DNA of 64,000 nt from Atrina japonica (taxonomy: Eukaryota; Mollusca; Bivalvia; Pterioida; Pinnidae): the NCBI GenBank assembly GCA_030159075.1, contig BROG01000533.1:372001-436000 (forward strand), given 5' to 3'. Positions within the stretch are counted from its first letter, which is position 1, and each line of letters starts with the position of its first letter. The notes beneath the pieces are model-generated. The model searched no databases and was not told the DNA's origin. It worked only from the letters and a program-made list of their open reading frames with translations. Shown here one piece after another: positions 40,401 to 48,339 of the stretch. Position numbers and translations under genes: made by a program.

Positions 40401-41636
40401 GTCCCATCTTGTCATAGGTAGACACTATCAGTCATGTTGGTGTGTCCCATTTTGTCATAGGTAGACACTATCAGTCATGTTGGTGTGTCCCATCTTGTCA
40501 TAGGTAGACACTATCAGTCATGATGTTGTGTCCCATCTTGTCATAGGTAGACATTATCAGTCATGTTGGTGTGTCCCATCTTGTCATAGGTAGACACTAT
40601 CAGTCATGTTGGTGTGTCCCATTTTGTCATAGGTAGACACTATCAGTCATGTTGGTGTGTCCCATCTTGTCATAGGTAGACACTATCAGTCATGATGTTG
40701 TGTCCCATCTTGTCATAGGTAGACATTATCAGTCATGTTGGTGTGTCATAGGTTGACACTATCAGTCATGATGTTGTGTCCCATCTTGTCATAGGTACAC
40801 TGTCAGTCATGATGTTGTGTCCCATCTTGTCATAGGTAGACACTATCAATCATGATGTTGTGTCCCATCTTGTCATAGGTAGACACTATCAGTCATGTTG
40901 GTGTGTCATAGGTAGACACTATCAGTCATGATGTTGTGTCCCATCTTGTCATAGGTACACTGTCAGTCATGATGTTGTGTCCCATCTTGTCATAGGTACA
41001 CTGTCAGTCATGATGTTGTGTCCCATCTTGTCATAGGTACACTGTCAGTCATGATGTTGTGTCCCATGTGTCATAGGTACACTGTCAGTCATGATGTTGT
41101 GTCCCATCTTGTCATAGGTACACTGTCAGTCATGATGTTGTGTCCCATCTTGTCATAGGTACACTGTCAGTCATGATGTTGTGTCCCATCTTGTCATAGG
41201 TACACTGTCAGTCATGATGTTGTGTCCCATCTTGTCATAGGTAGACACTATCAATCATGATGTTGTGTCCCATCTTGTCATAGGTATACACTATCAGTCA
41301 TGTTGGTGTGTCATAGGTAGACACTATCAGTCATGTAAGTGTGTTCCATCTTGTCATATGTTGACACTATCAGCCATTTTAGTGTGTTCCATCCTGTCAT
41401 AGGTTGAGACTATCAGCTGTTGGGTGTGTACCATTCTGTCATAATATGATGTTACTGTTATGTCAGTATATTCCAGTTTCATCACCTGCATCATGGTTTA
41501 CACAGTTAGATCCACAATTACTTGTTCATTATTGATCACAAAGTTAACTCAATATTATAAAATGAAAAACAAATGCTTTCTTATATTGCAGGTCAACCAG
41601 TGTAACATTGGAACTGCCCAGAAGAAAATCAAATAG
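19249..41636 (+). CDS. KIFC1: Kinesin-14 motor KIFC1 (HSET/Ncd-like), 14 exons, N-terminus missing
   Basis: Fourteen exons join in phase to 2160 bp (719 codons plus TAG); vertebrate KIFC1 is about 670 residues. In order: a basic Ser/Pro/Lys-rich tail (exons 1-3), the [16 protein letters not shown] block, a long coiled coil (exons 4-6), and the neck [14 protein letters not shown] at an exon border. The C-terminal motor follows, with P-loop GQTGSGKT, switch [10 protein letters not shown], switch [33 protein letters not shown], and the end [15 protein letters not shown] neck N-terminal to a C-terminal motor defines minus-end-directed kinesin-14. The protein bundles spindle microtubules, clusters spindle poles and acts in nuclear shaping of spermatids. 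All motor residues are intact, so the gene is probably functional. The initiator exon was not identified. The introns carry large insertions and a 3.4 kb minisatellite. Confidence 0.95.
19378..19409. repeat. (TA)n microsatellite
   Basis: Perfect TA dinucleotides about 13 bp after the KIFC1 exon 1 donor. Confidence 0.9.
19797..20061 (+). CDS. KIFC1: KIFC1 exon 2 (tail)
   Basis: 265 bp, a Ser/Thr/Lys-rich disordered tail starting [16 protein letters not shown] and ending VTRP, with a split Gly codon (phase 1). Polypyrimidine acceptor, donor GTAAGA. Basic tail regions in this family bind a second microtubule and importins. Confidence 0.88.
20554..20640 (+). CDS. KIFC1: KIFC1 exon 3 (tail)
   Basis: 87 bp reading [19 protein letters not shown] to SKPPT, phase 1 to phase 1. 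Acceptor TTTTCAG, donor GTTTGA. Confidence 0.85.
20748..20962 (+). mobile_element. Degenerate SINE, family A
   Basis: Contains AAGGTCCTCTGTCACGGCAG and the terminal ATGTTAAACAACAAACAAAC, collinear with the intact copy at 34348-34605. The tRNA head is lost or unreadable. Confidence 0.6.
21055..21289 (+). CDS. KIFC1: KIFC1 exon 4 ([10 protein letters not shown], coiled coil start)
   Basis: 235 bp. [20 protein letters not shown] is nearly the same as the vertebrate KIFC1 block and opens the coiled coil, which runs to LQHQLR with the Arg codon split in phase 2. Confidence 0.93.
21440..21600 (+). mobile_element. SINE-like family B copy
   Basis: Collinear with 30515-30672: GGGAGAAAGCTT, AGAAGGCCGTTGGTGTCT, CTCCTCGTTAATAACTGGCC, then AAAAATTGCTGAATGTGGCA. 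Its 3' part lies inside the duplicated block R1. Confidence 0.6.
21498..21916 (+). repeat. Direct repeat R1 flanking the 3.3 kb insertion
   Basis: 419 bp starting ACTTTGTAACTGGGTTCTC and ending GTGGGACTTACAT. It is repeated at 25232-25644 with only a few substitutions and small indels. Confidence 0.92.
23245..23400 (+). mobile_element. SINE family A, 5' part
   Basis: tRNA-like head GGCCTGCCTCAGTCGGTAGC with a B-box-like GAGTTTGAGTCC, then GGTTGGTTTCCTGTCC and GAGGTCCTGTGTCACAGTAG. It breaks off at CCTCACTGCTCA. Confidence 0.75.
23617..23735 (+). mobile_element. SINE family A, 3' body fragment
   Basis: GAGGTCCCGTGTCACAGTAG through AAAGAACCCTCACTGCTCAG to GCTCTTCATCGGCATATAGA. A headless second copy close after the one at 23245, next to a GC-run patch at 23586-23615. 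Confidence 0.65.
23798..25231 (+). pseudogene. Broken coiled-coil gene of a probable multicopy family
   Basis: The reading frame opens at 23816 ([15 protein letters not shown]) after a strong acceptor at 23797. About 240 codons run to GYQTI, but the Lys/Glu-rich coiled coil really continues in another frame (24510-25040: [20 protein letters not shown] and onward). A second frame change near 25045 leads to [20 protein letters not shown] and [13 protein letters not shown], ending where R2 cuts in. So there are two frameshifts and a 3' truncation. A possible noncoding first exon ends at 22361 (CCA|GTAAGT). I do not know the function. The [13 protein letters not shown] C-terminal region reminds me of large uncharacterised families in marine invertebrates, which is memory, not a search result. 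Confidence 0.6.
25232..25644 (+). repeat. Direct repeat R2 flanking the 3.3 kb insertion
   Basis: 413 bp near-identical copy of R1. It begins in mid-SINE without the SINE 5' part, so R1 keeps the original left context and R2 the original right context of the intron. Confidence 0.92.
25767..25910. repeat. ~71 bp direct duplication
   Basis: Two adjacent copies of a segment starting TATCCATCTCTAACTTATCT and ending TTTTCTCACTCTG, about 110 bp upstream of KIFC1 exon 5. Confidence 0.9.
26025..26235 (+). CDS. KIFC1: KIFC1 exon 5 (coiled coil)
   Basis: 211 bp. It completes the Arg codon, then reads [20 protein letters not shown] to ELDAVK with heptad spacing. Phase 0 end. The 4.7 kb upstream intron carries the duplicated 3.3 kb insertion. 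Confidence 0.92.
26778..26945 (+). CDS. KIFC1: KIFC1 exon 6 (coiled coil and neck)
   Basis: 168 bp, 56 codons, [17 protein letters not shown] to [12 protein letters not shown]. It ends exactly where the motor neck [11 protein letters not shown] begins. Confidence 0.93.
27547..27696 (+). CDS. KIFC1: KIFC1 exon 7 (motor start)
   Basis: 150 bp, [16 protein letters not shown] to GDALLNE. It includes beta-1 of the motor with the RVRP nucleotide-pocket motif. Confidence 0.95.
27697..29059. other. KIFC1 intron 7
   Basis: AT-rich intron. At about 28140-28243 a diverged MITE relative carries CACTAAAATGTGGTCCAACA and ends TTTTCACTGTA, related to 1465-1652. Nothing else recognised. Confidence 0.6.
29060..29173 (+). 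CDS. KIFC1: KIFC1 exon 8 (motor)
   Basis: 114 bp, [20 protein letters not shown] to EEISQLVQ. It carries the YEFxFDKVFxP strand and the helix leading to the P-loop. Confidence 0.94.
29174..30010. other. KIFC1 intron 8
   Basis: 837 bp of AT-rich intron with a long T-rich patch near 29728-29755. No repeat or exon recognised. Confidence 0.7.
30011..30184 (+). CDS. KIFC1: KIFC1 exon 9 (P-loop)
   Basis: 174 bp, [20 protein letters not shown] then TYTMEGG. The Walker A GQTGSGKT is intact. It ends at KGWQ in phase 0. Confidence 0.96.
30515..30672 (+). mobile_element. SINE-like family B copy
   Basis: Reads TGGAATCTAAGCTGATTTTG, GTGTGCTAGTTTACATGGTG, CTCCTCCACCATTAAAAACT, then GAAAAATTGTTGAGTGTGGC. 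This order is shared with copies at 21440, 44990, 52600 (minus) and 6735 (minus). Confidence 0.65.
30716..30857. repeat. Partial tandem duplication
   Basis: Two copies of CATGTGAAGATAGTGACAGG followed by TGAAAGTT, and of TTTCATAATTGCAGCAAGTA, lie next to each other upstream of exon 10. Confidence 0.75.
30963..31127 (+). CDS. KIFC1: KIFC1 exon 10 (motor)
   Basis: 165 bp, [20 protein letters not shown] to VSVKSEEK. FLEIYNExxRDLL is a canonical kinesin motif. Confidence 0.95.
31128..32255. other. KIFC1 intron 10
   Basis: 1.1 kb AT-rich intron. GGGAAAATTAG-type phrases repeat near 31388-31480. Otherwise nothing recognised. Confidence 0.6.
32256..32394 (+). CDS. KIFC1: KIFC1 exon 11 (switch I)
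   Basis: 139 bp, [20 protein letters not shown] then [10 protein letters not shown]. Switch I NxxSSRSH is intact. Ends in phase 1 (Gly). Confidence 0.95.
32963..33265 (+). mobile_element. tRNA-headed SINE with GACGTTAAACAAC tail
   Basis: Head TGGTAGAGTATTGGACTTGC with B-box-like GAGCTCAAATCC, then a body of about 220 bp containing CAAGCTCTCGGCATTAGAAG. It ends TGACGTTAAACAACAAGAAA. The body differs from family A but the tail is the same. Confidence 0.65.
33365..33504 (+). CDS. KIFC1: KIFC1 exon 12 (switch II)
   Basis: 140 bp, [20 protein letters not shown] to VIMALGNK. Switch II DLAGSE and the [12 protein letters not shown] relay helix are intact. Confidence 0.96.
33985..34079. repeat. Perfect-looking hairpin inside the TAA element
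   Basis: AAGAAAATCTAAGACGTT and TGATTGGTTGAT pair with the inverted ATCAACCAATCA and AACGTCTTAGATTTTCTT (one or two bulged bases near the junction), around a loop of about 27 bases. Confidence 0.85.
34348..34605 (+). mobile_element. Full-length tRNA-derived SINE, family A, with 15 bp TSD
   Basis: Head GCCGTCCTGGCTCAGTCGG then GAGTTCGAGTCCC (B box). Body GTCCCGTGTCACAGTGGG, AAAGAACCCTCACTGCTCAA. Tail GGGACGTTAAACAACAATAA then AACAAACAAACAAA. The 15 bp target duplication CTGAATGCAAAGTTG lies at 34333-34347 and 34606-34620. Probably moved by a LINE in trans. Confidence 0.92.
34804..36292. mobile_element. 1.49 kb MULE-like TIR element with 9 bp duplication
   Basis: Left end CGGCGGCACGATTTTCCC pairs with right-end inverse GGGCAGCACGATTTACCC, extending through CAAAAAAC. 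The 9 bp TACAGAATG lies at 34795-34803 and 36293-36301. A 9 bp duplication is typical of Mutator-like elements. No transposase seen. Skipping it, the surrounding frame continues, which supports insertion. Confidence 0.75.
34946..36123. mobile_element. 1.18 kb TIR element inside the MULE-like element
   Basis: Ends TCGGCCGTGTATAGTCCGCA and inverse TCGGCCGTGTATAATCCGCA, one mismatch in 20. Taking one or two more bases, TA flanks both sides, suggesting a Tc1/mariner-type element. No transposase recognised. Confidence 0.75.
36800..36965 (+). mobile_element. Degenerate SINE, family A
   Basis: CTTGGTTTCCTGTCCTTCGG, GAGACAGTAAAAAATCGAGG and TTCTTGAGCGGGACAT are collinear with 34348-34605, with internal losses. 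The 5' head retains only AGTTGGTAGC. Confidence 0.65.
37108..37257 (+). CDS. KIFC1: KIFC1 exon 13 (motor C-terminal part)
   Basis: 150 bp, [20 protein letters not shown] to SLRFATK. It holds the microtubule-binding helix alpha-5 motif. It follows the 3.6 kb intron filled with nested transposons. Confidence 0.96.
37390..37812. mobile_element. 423 bp MITE with TA duplication
   Basis: Left end CAATAAAACTTCAATGCGTC and right-end inverse CAGTAGAACTTCGGTGAGTC. TA on both sides (37388-37389, 37813-37814). Inner parts also pair (GGTCAATGAATCACC with TTCAATGAGCC). Noncoding Tc1/mariner-type MITE. Confidence 0.65.
37945..41480. repeat. Giant minisatellite in last KIFC1 intron
   Basis: About 3.4 kb of the core GTCATAGGTAGACACTATCA with GTCATG. 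There are two main units: ~31 bp (core plus TTGGTGT) and ~41 bp (with an added CCCATCTTG before the core). A third unit lacking the GACACTAT segment (GGTACACTGTCAGTCATGAT) fills about 40790-41220. Units at both edges (37945-38050, 41335-41480) are clearly more diverged. Confidence 0.96.
41592..41636 (+). CDS. KIFC1: KIFC1 exon 14 (C-terminus and stop)
   Basis: 45 bp, [14 protein letters not shown] and TAG. It matches the VNQCxIGTAQ end of vertebrate KIFC1. It is separated from exon 13 by the giant minisatellite intron. Confidence 0.94.
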   Translation, partial: VNQCNIGTAQKKIK

Positions 41637-42300
41637 AATTTTAGAATATATAAACTATATATTTTATATTATTTAGTTGTCAGTCATGATTTTTTTATTG
41701 GTAAAGTCAAACGCTGAATTTCCGGACACTTGAAGGAAGTGTCCTTTATCAAGTGGATTGATTTCAATATAAAAATTTTACAAAAGAAACAGACAAGATT
41801 GTAGTCCATATGAGTGAAGTCCAGTTTGTGTTTTGCTGTGGTTTGTTGACCACCAAACATTAAGGACACTATTGCAGCATTTCATAAGATTTTATTTTTA
41901 ACTTTCTGTAATAAAAGGTTTGTATTTATTGAGAAAATGTCATTCATTGCATTGTTTCAAGAATCTCATCCCCAGATATGTTTAGATAAAACCAAGATAG
42001 AAAAATGTTGAATTTTAAGGTAATTTGGTTATTAGTTTTTTTTTAAGTATTGTTGTAAATTGATGTAATAATGTTAGACTCACCATTGAAGTAAAAAGTT
42101 TACTTGAAAATAAAAAATGTTGACCTTCCACATGTTAATCGCTGGAAGAGCACTTTAAATACCTTGTCAAGCATTTTCAGGATGTTAAGGAAATGTACAT
42201 ACTGCCATTTCTTGTAATAGTTTTATACATCTCTTCATTACACATTCACTGAATTTCATTGTCTGAAGAAATAATAAAGAGTCTTGCTATGCCAGTAATA
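41637..42300 (+). other. KIFC1: KIFC1 3' UTR and candidate poly(A) signals
   Basis: AT-rich sequence after the stop. AATAAA occurs at 41910-41915, again near 42110, and at 42273-42278 ahead of a T/G-containing stretch. The UTR end is not decided by sequence alone. Confidence 0.5.
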
Positions 42301-43566
42301 TTTGAGATAAGATGGCTAAATTTATTTTCAAAAATCAAAGTTTTAGTTCTACAAAGGTAAAGTGGCATGTCTGGGGTCTGTCAAAAACCAAAAACAATAT
42401 TGACCAATTTTCCAAAAAAAGGAATGCACAGGTAAAATGTGATTCCATGTATTACTGTAGCTGTAATATTTTTGTTGTTGAAAACAAGTCTTGTCGCCCC
42501 TGTTATGATTCAATTTAGACTTTGTTATGTTTGTGAACATGTGCCATTTTACCTTGGTAGACCTATACTTAATACAAATACTGGTCAGTGACCAGTTCTC
42601 GCCAACTTGTTTTGTTTTACCTGATATTTTCTGGTTTGTCAGAGAAATTATTTTTTCTTTTCGCTCGGCAGTCAGAATAGCGTCTTGTGCAGGAAACAAA
42701 ATAATTCTGTGAAAGTATGTATGTGTTTGCATGTTCCATGCAAGTTTAAAACAGTTGGCTAGAATTGGTCGCTGACCAGTATAGACTGTAAAACTGAGTT
42801 AGGTTTTGGTAAGAATTTGTTACTTTGATAGATATGACTGTTAATCCAATTCATTCAAAATTCTTTTTTCTTCCCTTGTCTGTCCTCTTAGTAGCTTACA
42901 ATGCTTTTGTTTATATCTTCAGGTTTGTATATACATGTATGATGTTTAAGTGGCTTTATGCTTGCTGAGAAAATTCTCAGACTTGAGTAAATCTTAATTT
43001 TTATATCTTTTATCAATTGCAAACAGGCCCAATGTGATGAAAAGTCAAGCAGAGCCGGCCTGGATTTTGAATTTGAGTACCCATCTTAATAGCTTTGTAA
43101 TAAATTTCTTTTATCAATTGTCAAACAAACAGTCTGTCAATCAGAATGCGAAAATTTCAATGAAAATAGAAGTAAAAAATGAATATTGAGACTTTGACAG
43201 TTTACATTTGTTTATTCAAACAGAATTTCTGCCTTTAGGATTTAAAATGAATAAAAAATATGGTTATGTGCCAAATTTTAACTTCACACACAAAAAATCT
43301 TTCATTGCTGTACATATGTTTTAAGCCTAGGTTTGTAATATAATAATATGCATAAAATATATTAAAATGTCAGGTCAGTTATGATGACACAATACTGAAA
43401 AAGAATAATGTGATGTGATTCTTGATTCTTATAATTGCTATCCAGTATATATTGTAGGAGGCATGTAATAATGTCCCCAGTAAGGTCAATGTCATTGACA
43501 TAGTTCTTTGCAATTAGTAACGACTCATATCATTATGTAATTAATTTGTCCAAATTAAACAATGTA
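42300..43566. other. AT-rich intergenic DNA
   Basis: No gene recognised. Short open frames on both strands around 42312-42732 overlap each other and have no family features. Confidence 0.6.
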
Positions 43567-44160
43567 CAGTAGAACCTGTCTTGAGAGACCACCTGTCTTG
43601 AGAGACTGCTGTCATGATAGACCGCTGTCATGAGAGACTGCTGTCATGATAGACCACATGTCTTGAGAGACCGCTGTCATGATAGACCACCTGTCTTGAC
43701 CACCTGTCTTGAGAGACCGCTGTCATGATAGACCACCTGTCTTGAGAGACCGCTGTCATGATAGACCACCTGTCTTGAGAGACTGCTGTCATGATAGACC
43801 ACCTGTCTTGAGAGACCGCTGTCATGATAGACCACCTGTCTTGAGAGACCGCTGTCATGATAGACCACCTGTCTTGAGAGACCGCTGTCATGATAGACCA
43901 CCGCTGTCTGATCTTGAGAGACCGCTGTCATGATAGACCACCACCTGTCTTGATTGCTTGAGACCGCTGTCATGATAGACCACCTGTCACCGCTGATGAT
44001 AGACCACCTGTCTTGAGAGACCGCTGTCATGGTAGACCACATGTCTTGAGAGACTGCTGTCATAGACCACCTGTCTTGAGAGACCACATGTCTTGAAAGA
44101 TGAGGATCAGAAAATGACTTTCATTGTGACTTCTCATGAGAGACCACTTGTCGCAAGATA
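43567..44160. repeat. ~33 bp minisatellite derived from a MITE end
   Basis: It starts CAGTAGAACCTGTCTTGAGA, a relative of the MITE terminus at 1465, then repeats GAGAGACCGCTGTCATGATA plus GACCACCTGTCTT many times with small deletions. The last copies carry ACATGTCTTGAGAGAC and fade out near 44160. Confidence 0.9.
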
Positions 44161-44989
44161 TCGTATTAAGCGCTTAAACAAGGTAATATTTTAAACAGTC
44201 GTTAGGTAATATTTTGAAAGGTCATTAGGTAATATTTTGAACAATCATTAGGTGATTTGTGACATCATTTTATTTTTATAGACCTGCATATTAACAGTAA
44301 ACAGCAACTCATATCATTCTCCAACTCAATCTACCTTGTAAATTCAGTGTAAATATTTACATATGTATAGTCAACATGGTAACCTTATAGTTGTGTATAT
44401 TGTAAAAATTGTAAAAGGCAGCAGTTTTTATTTCTATAACTTTTAAAGTGGCAATTATTGTGGCTTGATTTTTTAGTATGAAAATGAAGCAGTAAACATA
44501 CAAATAGATCCAATAATGTACTTGTAGCATTTGAAAAATTGGTCTCATGTTTTGTGTTTAAGAATATTTCATAAATCTTTTTTATATGTACATCTTAATC
44601 AAAAAACTGAAAATGTAATTATATTCTTTTTAAAGTGTCGCAAGGATGGGATATTGTGAATGGACAAAAGTTTTACCGAAATTTTAATGGGAAATTTGAA
44701 ACTGATGAAATATATTATATATGTTTTCTGATTTTTATTGTAAAAGATAAGTATGATATTAAAACGAATAATGAGATAAACTAGAGTTTTGTCTTTCTTT
44801 AATATTGCATTCCAGAAATATTGTTGAATTCATTGAATTACTTGGACAACACTAGGCCATGGTTTTTACACAACAGTTTTCGAGAGCATGGGAACTTCAC
44901 ATGGCAACACTGACCACTGCTGTAGATATATTGTTGATGACTTCAGTTATTGACTTCGCAGACCTTGACATTTTACTTCTACCTTGATT

Positions 44990-45110
44990 CTCACTTCTGG
45001 TCACAACCTGAGCCCCACTGGAACCTAAAGCTGATTTTTGTGAGAAAGTTTGCTAGTTCACTTGCACAAGGCCAGTGTTCTCTCCCCAGGTACACCGTTA
45101 TTCAAAATCC
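44990..45110 (+). mobile_element. SINE-like family B, 5' part
   Basis: CCCACTGGAACCTAAAGCTG, GAGAAAGTTTGCTAGTTCAC, AAGGCCAGTGTTCTCTCCCC, then GGTACACCGTT. It stops before the CACCATTAAAAACTGG core. Confidence 0.55.
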
Positions 45111-45984
45111 AAAACATAAAAAAATTGACCTTGTTCTTTTGGTAGAGCTTGACTGTTCCTTTGCTAAACATTCAGTATAAGACGTGTAAGTCACCCTCTA
45201 TATTGACATAAAGCACAGGTCTGAATTTGGTGCAGTTGACTATAGCTAGACATTCTCCATATAAGTGTTAAATTATTGGTAGGATGTAAAACAATAACTA
45301 TGTTGACATCTTTGCAGATCATTTTGTCCTTTTGTACTCTTAAAATAATTTCACCTTTTATAGTTTTAAGAAAACGTAGCTGATATGGCTTTCGGTTTTG
45401 TGTAGCTCTTCACTTGCAGATCAGCTTTCCTATTTATAGTTTTCCTCTATCTACATGATCTACTACAGTTAGCAAAATGATGTCCACTAAAACAACAATG
45501 TATAAATTAGTTCATGTCCAGAGCTTGGCTAAACTTGACTAAGAATTTAATATAACCTGAAACTTTAAACAATTTTGCCTTATCCTGAAATCATATTGGC
45601 TAAGCAGGACATGAAATCATTCTCAAACTTGAGTAAGTTATATGGTGCCAGATCCAGGTCCCTGTGTCATAAATTGCAAGAATTATTCAGAAGGCCCATA
45701 TAACCGATCAAGAGTCCAGAATTATCTGAGAAAGAGGAACATTCTCAGACTTGAATACTACTCCAATTTAAAATTTTATCTGTTAAATTCTTAGGGTAAT
45801 TTTTAACTTTAACTGTGCGTGACTACATTGAGCTACTTGCATGCTCAACTCCATGTTAAATTTATTTATTATCTAGTGTAAAAAATAACAGCTTAGAAAC
45901 AATTTTGACAGTTGGGGTAGCTCAGCTGCAGAGTTTTTGCCTTAACACATCAACTTCTGTGGTAACATTTACACTAGCCAGGTT

Positions 45985-46150
45985 TTTGTTTATTGCTGTT
46001 TAACGTCCCACTCAAGAATCTTCACTCACATGGAGACATCACCAATTGCTGGTGAAGGGCTTCAAATTTTGGCCTATGCTCGGTACTTACAACCTTTGAG
46101 TAGTGAGGGCTCTTTAATGTGGTGACACGTGACTTCGGTTTTCTAAATAG
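45985..46150 (-). mobile_element. SINE family A, 3' body and tail
   Basis: Plus-strand text TGCTGTTTAACGTCCCACTC, GGTGAAGGGCTTCAAATTTT, GTGAGGGCTCTTTAATGTGG is the reverse complement of the family A body. The tRNA head is missing. Confidence 0.7.
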
Positions 46151-47375
46151 TACGGTCTTCTATCATAATTTAGGAGTGAACAAATTCATAATGCATGTGA
46201 AATCATTAAATGAATTGAATTTCGTTTAAATCATACACCCTAAATTCTAACAGTGGACTTAACCATTCTTTGAAATTGGCAGGTCCAAATGTTACCTTAG
46301 GGGTTGATATATTAAATTTAGGAGGTCCCTGGTGATTCTGGATATGTCGGGATATTGCCAGTCACTGCATATGATACATTTCATAAGTTGCCCCCATGTG
46401 GCCTTCTCACTGGACTGAAGTACAATCAATTCCACTTGTAACAAAGTGGAAGGAAGATAAATTTAAACCTCGTTATAGCTGGATTTCATTATTCAGATCA
46501 TATAGTATAATTTAAGAAATGCATGGGGAAGAGCTATATCCTCGCTATAACCAGTACTTCATTATGTGAGCCACTTAGCACTGGCTGAGAAAAACGTCCT
46601 TGGACGATATTTTGGAAATTGACTTTTTTTGTTTTCAGAATTTTGAACATACACGGACTTAAAAATATATGATATGAGAATGAGAGCAACTCTTATGTTT
46701 TGTTTTGTTTTTGTTTTATTTCTGTTGTGAAAAATCTACAAAAAAATTAGAAACATTGTGTCAGACGGAATAATAGAATCTACCCCTACCTTGAGGGTAT
46801 GACAAAGGAATCTAAATTCTCAGGATAAGAATATTGAATGACAAAACCTCGGCTTTGGATTGATTATTTTTCTCCCATTACTTAAATAAATGTCTGTAGA
46901 TTTTACGCATGACCTAAGCATATCTGACATAAATATGTACTGCATTCTGGGAGCCACAGAAGTTCTACATCATAAATTGTATTGTGACGTCATAATGTGT
47001 GTAGCTTGTCATGACAGTCTGATAATTTTGCACTAGTTATAAGGAAAACTTTGTAAATATGGGACAATTCCTTGTTTTTCGTATTCCACTGGTTATGTTG
47101 TAAGCACCCTTTTCTCAGCTGCTAGCACATATATGGTATTGTTATAACTGTTATTGATTGTATCAGGTTTCAGAGACAACCAGGATCCTTATTCCTTTTT
47201 GTACGTCATTTAAATACAATGAACAACTTTAACTTAGGCCAAATAATTTATTTTTAATATAAAAGAACGTTTGATCAAATACTGTAGTAAGTATGCATAA
47301 ACGTTGATAGTCAACCTGTATGCGAGATGTAGACTTGAGATATGAGTATACATGTACACATACAAAATCATGATA

Positions 47376-47859
47376 TTTCAGGGGTGGTATAATGATTTAT
47401 ATTATACATTTGACAATGTTAGATATCCAGTTTTGACCAAGTTGGTTTGTTCCCTTCTGACTGTATTTAGTGGTCCACTTGTGGAGAGTAGTTTTAACAT
47501 CATGGGAGACATCTTGGAGGAGGATCGGTCAAAAAGTTATGAAGGGGTTGCCATTGTAAAATCTGCTTTAAGGTGAAGGAAAGTAAAATCTTACAAAATG
47601 GATGTGCCTCCAGGTATGAAAAGAAGTGTTATAACCGCCTATGGGACATATAAGCAATATTTGAAAGAGAAGAAGGAAACTGCAGAAAAACTGAAAGAAG
47701 AGAAATTGAAGCCTCTGTTCAGAAACTAAAAAGTGAGAAAGTCAAGCGGCTTGCAAAACTTGTTGGGCTAAACAAGAGCAGTATCCCAGAATGCAAGAGA
47801 AAAGTGGATGGTTCACTGGAAAAGACATCAAAGTGGAAGAGAATTAAATTGAGTAACTA
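47376..47859 (+). pseudogene. hAT-like transposase C-terminal remnant
   Basis: The frame reads YNDLYYTFDNVRYPVLTKLV then FSGPLVESSFNIMGDILEED and a stop at 47575. It resembles the hAT C-terminal dimerisation region, where a conserved P...ERxFS / VESSFNxMGDI block follows YPxLxxL. After the stop a second frame continues (MDVPPGMKRSVITAYGTYKQ and a Lys/Glu helix), and a further frame change near 47700 leads to KRKVDGSLEKTSKWKR and a stop at 47857-47859. There are at least two disruptions and no upstream catalytic domain in this window. Family assignment is from memory of motif shape. Confidence 0.55.
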
Positions 47860-48339
47860 GTGTCATAGTGGTTGTTACAAAACTGTGAATTCATTTTGTT
47901 TGATAGCATTGTGTAGACTATATTTATATGCACTGGTTCACTAAATAAAACTTTTCTGCCTTTACCTGTATGAACTAATATTAATAGTATACTATTATTA
48001 GTATACCAACAGTATAACAATTGATAGGTATTTTGACCTAGCGTATAAGTTAAGAAAAATGCATATCATTTAGTTAATCATACAATTTCTCAATAGTTTA
48101 TGCATGTACCTGTGATAAGTGTACTCGGACTTGGTTCAAAAGAGACATTACGAAGCATTCGTCGTATGTGATATTTAACAGTATTTAAAGGCATTTAAAA
48201 TTGTAAAAATCAGGAGCGTCAGGGGGAAAAGCCCCCCCCAAACCCCCTAGCAGCCCCCAGCCAGATTTTCAGGTTTTTCAATTTTTTTAAAACTTTTACC
48301 CCTGTATCAGACACATTATAAAATTACAACCAAATGGCA

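Larger units (their letters stand above)
44161..47350. other. Intergenic DNA with SINE fragments
   Basis: No gene recognised. It contains SINE fragments at 44990-45110 and 45985-46150. A short repeat ACTTGAGTAAGTTATATGGT near 45630 is also seen in variants near 9690 and 42982. A weak inverted pair lies at about 46470-46560. Confidence 0.55.

Noticed and set aside
37945..41480. CRISPR-like array because of regular short repeats
   Set aside because: Units abut with no unique spacers, vary in length and lie in an animal intron.
43628..44087. Overlapping open frames on both strands, up to 136 codons
   Set aside because: They are frames through the ~33 bp minisatellite (repeated QDRWSIMTAVS), without start context or exons.
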